Shown: piece after piece, positions 3,387 to 6,413 of the stretch | Position numbering within the stretch: position 1 is the stretch's first letter | Layout: every line of letters starts with the position of its first letter | Assembly: GCA_021780545.1 (NCBI GenBank) | Contig: JAJXYP010000080.1 | Span: 1 to 6,413, forward strand | Direction of reading: 5' to 3' | Length of the DNA: 6,413 bases | From: a bacterium | GTDB lineage: Bacteria > Patescibacteriota > Minisyncoccia > UBA6257 > 2-01-FULL-56-20 | The notes under the pieces: model-generated | Database searches by the model: none | What the model was told of the DNA's origin: nothing | The model's input: only the letters and a program-made list of their open reading frames with translations | Program-made: the position numbers and the translations under genes

Positions 3387-6023
3387 CTATGCCCCTGCCG
3401 CGGAATCGTTCCTGAATCCAAACTCGTTGTTTTCAAAAACCAGGCGGATGCGGCCTCCTTTTATAACCGTGCCGGAGAGGATCGCCTCCGCAAGCGGCGC
3501 CCGGATTTTTTCCTCTATCACGCGACGGAGCGGACGGGCACCGAACGCCGGATCATAACCAAGCTTGGCAATCTGCGCAGCGGCGGCCGGATCAACTTCA
3601 AGATGGATGCCGCGACCCTTCAGGGTTTCGCCGAGTTCCGCCATATTGAGCGTCACGATTTGCGCCAGCTCCGATGGCACCAGATTCTTGAAGATGATGA
3701 TTTTTGAAAACCGATTGATCAATTCCGGCTTGAACACGTCGACAAGGCGCGATTTCAGATACTCCGCGATGTCCGCCATTGACTCGCCCTTGGCAAGCGC
3801 TTCATTGATAATGTCAGAATGGGCGTTTGACGTGGCGATGATGATGGTGTTCGTGAAATCGACGACGCGGCCAAGGCTGTCGGTCAGCCGGCCGTCGTCA
3901 AGGACCTGCAGGAAAAGGTTCAGGATGTCTGGGTATGCCTTCTCGAACTCGTCGAGGAGAACCAAACTGTATGGCTTCCCAAGAACGGCGTCCGTCAACG
4001 CACCGCGGACCGAGCCGTCGGGAGATCCGATAAAGCGGACATAGCTCGCCTTGTCCTGGTACTCCGTCATATCGAACCGCGACATCATTTTTTCCGAGCC
4101 GAACTGTACATCAGCGAGAATCTTCGCGAGCTCCGTTTTGCCGACGCCCGTCGGCCCCACGAACAGGAAGCTCGCGATCGGTCCTCCTTTGCGGGCAAGG
4201 CCGCTCCGGTATTCGCGGAGCGCCGTCGCGATCGCCCGAACAGCTTCGTCCTGGCCGATCAGCCGCTCATGTATCGTTTCCTCCATTTTGAGCAGCCGTC
4301 CCGCTTCGTCGTCTGCGGCTTCATGGATTGGAATCTTTGTGCGCGCTTCCGCGGCCTTAATGACGAGATCCGGCCCCAGGGTTTTATCGCCGCGCCGTTC
4401 GGCCTCGATAATCGCGCTTTTGAGGAGTTCCTCCGCGCTCATTGGCAAGAATTTATCGTGAAGATATTTCTTGGCGAGAAGCACCGCCCGCTTAACCGCT
4501 CCAAAGCTGACCGTAATATCGGAGCTCTGTTCGAGGATCAGTGCGTCGTAGGTTAGCACGCGCTCCGCATCCTCTTCTGAAATTTCACCGACCGGAATCA
4601 TTTCGAATGCCGCCGTGAAGTCGCTCCGCGGCTCGATAATCTGTTTGAATTCCTTCGGATAGGTCGTACCGACTATCGGGAACTCGCTGTTCATGATGAC
4701 CGGCATCAGCGCGTCGGCGGCCGAAAGATACGCGGTGCCCGCGGTTTTTACCAGATTGTGGATGTCTGGAATATAAAGGATGACGTTCCCGGCTATCTCG
4801 ATTTCCCCAACGATGGCTTTCAGGCGGTCGTTCACGATGTCGGGCGTCGCTCCCGCAACCACGTTCTGCAACTCGAGCGATACGATTCGCTTATCGAACA
4901 ACGCCCGCGGCACGTCGTCCTTCAGCAGGCGGAACGCCAAATGTTTCACGATCGATTCCCGGCCGATGCCGCCCTCGCCGATGAGAAGCGCGTTCGGATT
5001 CGTCGGCCGCGCCAGCGTTTCGACCAGGAGATTGTATTCTTCACCATGGCCGACCAGAAAGCCGATTTGTCCTTCGCGGGCCAGATCGGTAAAATCCTCC
5101 CCGTAGCGATCGAGGATCGGCGTCGGCCGGGATGTCCAAGCTCGGTTCATCACGCGGTGCGGGATGCGGCGGTGCGCTTCAAAAACAAATCCGCCGAGGA
5201 GCTTCGGACGGCGCAAGCGGCGGGATTCCGCGCTTAATATCAGCGCGCGCTCGATATCGCCGGCGTCCACGGAATAAAGATTAAACAGGCGATCAATCGC
5301 ATCATCATGAACTCCGGGGAGTCCCGAGAATAAATCTGCCGGTTCGATAAAATTATGCCCGGCGGCAAGCGCCTGCGCGAAGGATGCCAACACCAACCGC
5401 TCCGCCGCCGCAAGATGCGCGCTCTTGCCCGACGGGAAGGCTGAGCCGGTTTGAGCCGGCGAAGCGACCGCCGGCAATTGGCCGGGCGCGACGGGCGCCG
5501 CCTGGCCGGGCGCCAATCGGGCCGGAGCCGCCTGAGTCGGAGTGTTTGATGCTAATTCATCAAGCTTCTGTTTAAAATCTTTTAACGGCACGTCGAGCCG
5601 CACCAAACCCTGCTCCACCTCGGGCAAATCAATAAGCCGCTCGGCAACTTCCAGATAAAACGGCCTGCCGGCGATGAGCGCCGCATCGAATCCCCGCTCA
5701 AGCGCCGTGAAAGTCGCCGGCCTCATAACATCCGCCAGATTAATCTTCCTGCCCGGAGTTTCCAGGAGGGGGCGTAATTCCGAAATAGGAACATCTCCTT
5801 CGCCGCGATGCTCGATGAAATCGATAACGATCAGCGCCAGCAACACACCGGCAGCCCGCAGCGCTCCGATTCCCGAAACGAGGAGCGCAATCGTCGCCCC
5901 AATCAGCACGAGATACATGACCCAACCCGCAACGCGAACCAACAGGCGGCCCGCGACGCTCATGCGCAATCGCGGATCATCGAAGAAAAAACCCGCCTGT
6001 GTTTTATCCGGTTCGGTTTCCAT
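3387..6023 (-). CDS. Membrane-anchored divergent Clp/HSP100 ATPase with degenerate D1
   Basis: About 878 residues from the ATG at 6023. Residues 29-51 and 55-70 form a membrane hairpin. Clp-N-like helical repeats (about 96-157 and 203-264) are separated by an Ala/Pro/Gln-rich linker (158-202). D1 follows the ClpC layout (LDRYGEDFTDLAREGQ, then a Walker A region) but reads GEGGIGRES (349-357) for Walker A, with R355/E356 replacing Lys/Thr, and ILYIPDIH (415-422) for Walker B. No M-domain insert is seen before the second domain. D2 is intact at its nucleotide site: Walker A GPTGVGKT (623-630), Walker B VLLDEFEK (D691, E692), sensor-1 TSN (N733), Arg finger in INRF (R771), sensor-2 GAR (R830). 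A ClpP-docking (V/I/L)GF loop is absent. Homologues are probably labelled ClpC, but proteolytic partnership is unsupported. A TTG at 6056 or GTG at 6029 could add 11 or 2 residues; the ATG lies 2 bp after the upstream stop, with a weak GGTGA. Confidence 0.92.
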   Translation of the reverse strand: METEPDKTQAGFFFDDPRLRMSVAGRLLVRVAGWVMYLVLIGATIALLVSGIGALRAAGVLLALIVIDFIEHRGEGDVPISELRPLLETPGRKINLADVMRPATFTALERGFDAALIAGRPFYLEVAERLIDLPEVEQGLVRLDVPLKDFKQKLDELASNTPTQAAPARLAPGQAAPVAPGQLPAVASPAQTGSAFPSGKSAHLAAAERLVLASFAQALAAGHNFIEPADLFSGLPGVHDDAIDRLFNLYSVDAGDIERALILSAESRRLRRPKLLGGFVFEAHRRIPHRVMNRAWTSRPTPILDRYGEDFTDLAREGQIGFLVGHGEEYNLLVETLARPTNPNALLIGEGGIGRESIVKHLAFRLLKDDVPRALFDKRIVSLELQNVVAGATPDIVNDRLKAIVGEIEIAGNVILYIPDIHNLVKTAGTAYLSAADALMPVIMNSEFPIVGTTYPKEFKQIIEPRSDFTAAFEMIPVGEISEEDAERVLTYDALILEQSSDITVSFGAVKRAVLLAKKYLHDKFLPMSAEELLKSAIIEAERRGDKTLGPDLVIKAAEARTKIPIHEAADDEAGRLLKMEETIHERLIGQDEAVRAIATALREYRSGLARKGGPIASFLFVGPTGVGKTELAKILADVQFGSEKMMSRFDMTEYQDKASYVRFIGSPDGSVRGALTDAVLGKPYSLVLLDEFEKAYPDILNLFLQVLDDGRLTDSLGRVVDFTNTIIIATSNAHSDIINEALAKGESMADIAEYLKSRLVDVFKPELINRFSKIIIFKNLVPSELAQIVTLNMAELGETLKGRGIHLEVDPAAAAQIAKLGYDPAFGARPLRRVIEEKIRAPLAEAILSGTVIKGGRIRLVFENNEFGFRNDSAAGA

Positions 6024-6025
6024 AG

Positions 6026-6385
6026 TCACCGTATCGCCCCGCGCACCGCGAACCAAAGCAGTGCCGCCGGAATTGCAAGCCAGACCAGATAGACCAATGC
6101 AAAAAACAGCGTGATCAGAATATAGACGAAGGCGCCGAAAAGAATCCGACCGACTCGAAACACGACGCCGAGGATCCGGCCAATCACGCTATAATCGCGG
6201 TACAGCGGCTGAAAAAAATAACGTATGGTAATCGCGAGCGCAAATATGACGTCTACTTTCCGCAGCTGATCTATATAAAGCGCGGCGAACCGCCGACTCC
6301 CATCGACATACCAGTGGTGGAAAAAATCGCCGATCCGGAAAATAAAGCGCTGGACAAGATAGATCGGCGCGAAATCCATACCCAT
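6026..6385 (-). CDS. Small conserved-looking membrane protein upstream of the Clp gene
   Basis: 119 residues, no named domain recognised. The N-terminal half is aromatic and basic, with FFHHWYVDGSRRF (21-33) and a weakly hydrophobic helix (44-60) leading to FFQPLYRDYSVIGRILGVVFRVGRILFG (57-84). The latter, with its PLY.DY..IGR and FR.GRI elements, looks like the conserved core of small membrane proteins I recall beside Clp ATPases in CPR genomes. Residues 81-113 form a strongly hydrophobic hairpin of two helices. Its stop TGA (6028-6026) lies two bases before the Clp ATG, so the two are almost certainly cotranscribed and may form a complex; this is inference from context. Starts are possible at 6385 and at 6379 (third codon). 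The second coincides exactly with the predicted transcription start. No Shine-Dalgarno precedes either. Confidence 0.85.
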   Translation of the reverse strand: MGMDFAPIYLVQRFIFRIGDFFHHWYVDGSRRFAALYIDQLRKVDVIFALAITIRYFFQPLYRDYSVIGRILGVVFRVGRILFGAFVYILITLFFALVYLVWLAIPAALLWFAVRGAIR

Positions 6386-6394
6386 ATTATACCA
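6386..6394 (-). promoter_or_regulatory. Extended -10 promoter directly abutting the membrane-protein start
   Basis: The minus strand reads TGGTATAAT (6394-6386), a perfect extended -10 (TGnTATAAT), immediately followed by ATGGGTATGG. Placing +1 seven bases after the box gives position 6379, the A of the second ATG. The mRNA for the membrane-protein/Clp operon may therefore be leaderless and begin at codon 3 of the longest frame. The upstream bases give no convincing -35 (AAAATA at 6413-6408), consistent with extended -10 recognition. Confidence 0.55.
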
Positions 6395-6413
6395 CGGCCC
6401 CGAATTCTATTTT

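Noticed and set aside
3340..3420. Bidirectional terminator between the convergent genes
   Set aside because: Only 4-5-bp stems with tiny loops (for example cgtcgggcgacg) and no T-run on either strand.
3565..4461. Several plus-strand frames of 90-160 codons opposite the Clp gene
   Set aside because: They lie wholly antisense to a gene with unmistakable AAA+ motifs and show Ser/Arg-rich shadow composition.
6024..6056. TTG start at 6056 for the Clp protein
   Set aside because: It overlaps the upstream gene by 31 bases with no ribosome site; the ATG at 6023, two bases after the upstream stop, is simpler. GTG at 6029 (GTGA overlap) remains possible.
1..6413. tRNA, rRNA, CRISPR array, insertion sequence or phage genes
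   Set aside because: No cloverleaf, rRNA-like segment, regularly spaced repeat array, transposase or phage-type protein was seen on either strand.

Overview
The window is a GC-rich stretch of bacterial chromosome. It most resembles a member of the Candidate Phyla Radiation (Patescibacteria, Parcubacteria-like). This placement is inferred from gene types, not from a marker gene. The small heat-shock protein carries the 'GQLTVDV...YQECYWGRF.RSIILP' signature I associate with that group. A short excisionase/MerR-like helix-turn-helix protein ends in a membrane anchor, and a membrane-anchored divergent Clp ATPase follows a small conserved-looking membrane protein. TGA is used as a stop, so the TGA-reassigned CPR lineages are unlikely. 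Recognisable Shine-Dalgarno sites are mostly weak.

Layout, left to right. Positions 1-1918 (minus strand) hold the first 639 codons of a large exported protein whose 3' end lies outside the window. It has a signal peptide, a Ser/Thr/Ala/Pro-rich stalk, a coiled coil, a cysteine pair, beta-propeller-type repeats and a second Pro/Ser/Thr-rich tail. Upstream of it, and overlapping it by ATGA, is the 127-residue HTH-plus-membrane-anchor protein (1915-2298, minus). A 239-bp AT-richer divergent intergenic region (2299-2537) follows. It carries a consensus -10 box for the leftward operon, two tandem TCGA-N3-TCGA dyads, a perfect DnaA-box nonamer, a bulged hairpin and a plausible promoter for the rightward genes. 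The rightward pair is an Hsp20 (2538-2987) and a four-helix GlpM/DUF3147-like membrane protein (2995-3363).

Converging on these from the right is a second minus-strand operon. It has a 119-residue membrane protein (6026-6385) and, two bases downstream, a Clp/HSP100-type ATPase of about 878 residues (3387-6023). The ATPase has an N-terminal membrane hairpin, a split Clp-N-like region, a D1 ring that has lost essentially every ATPase residue, and a canonical D2 nucleotide site. It has no ClpP-docking loop, and neither ring has the pore-loop tyrosine.

The common theme is the cell envelope and protein quality control: a stalked surface protein with a membrane-tethered DNA-binding partner, a holdase chaperone, and a membrane-tethered, probably non-proteolytic Clp machine with a dedicated membrane partner. 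The most unusual items are the Clp protein, the regulator/surface-protein gene pair, and the crowded divergent intergenic region.
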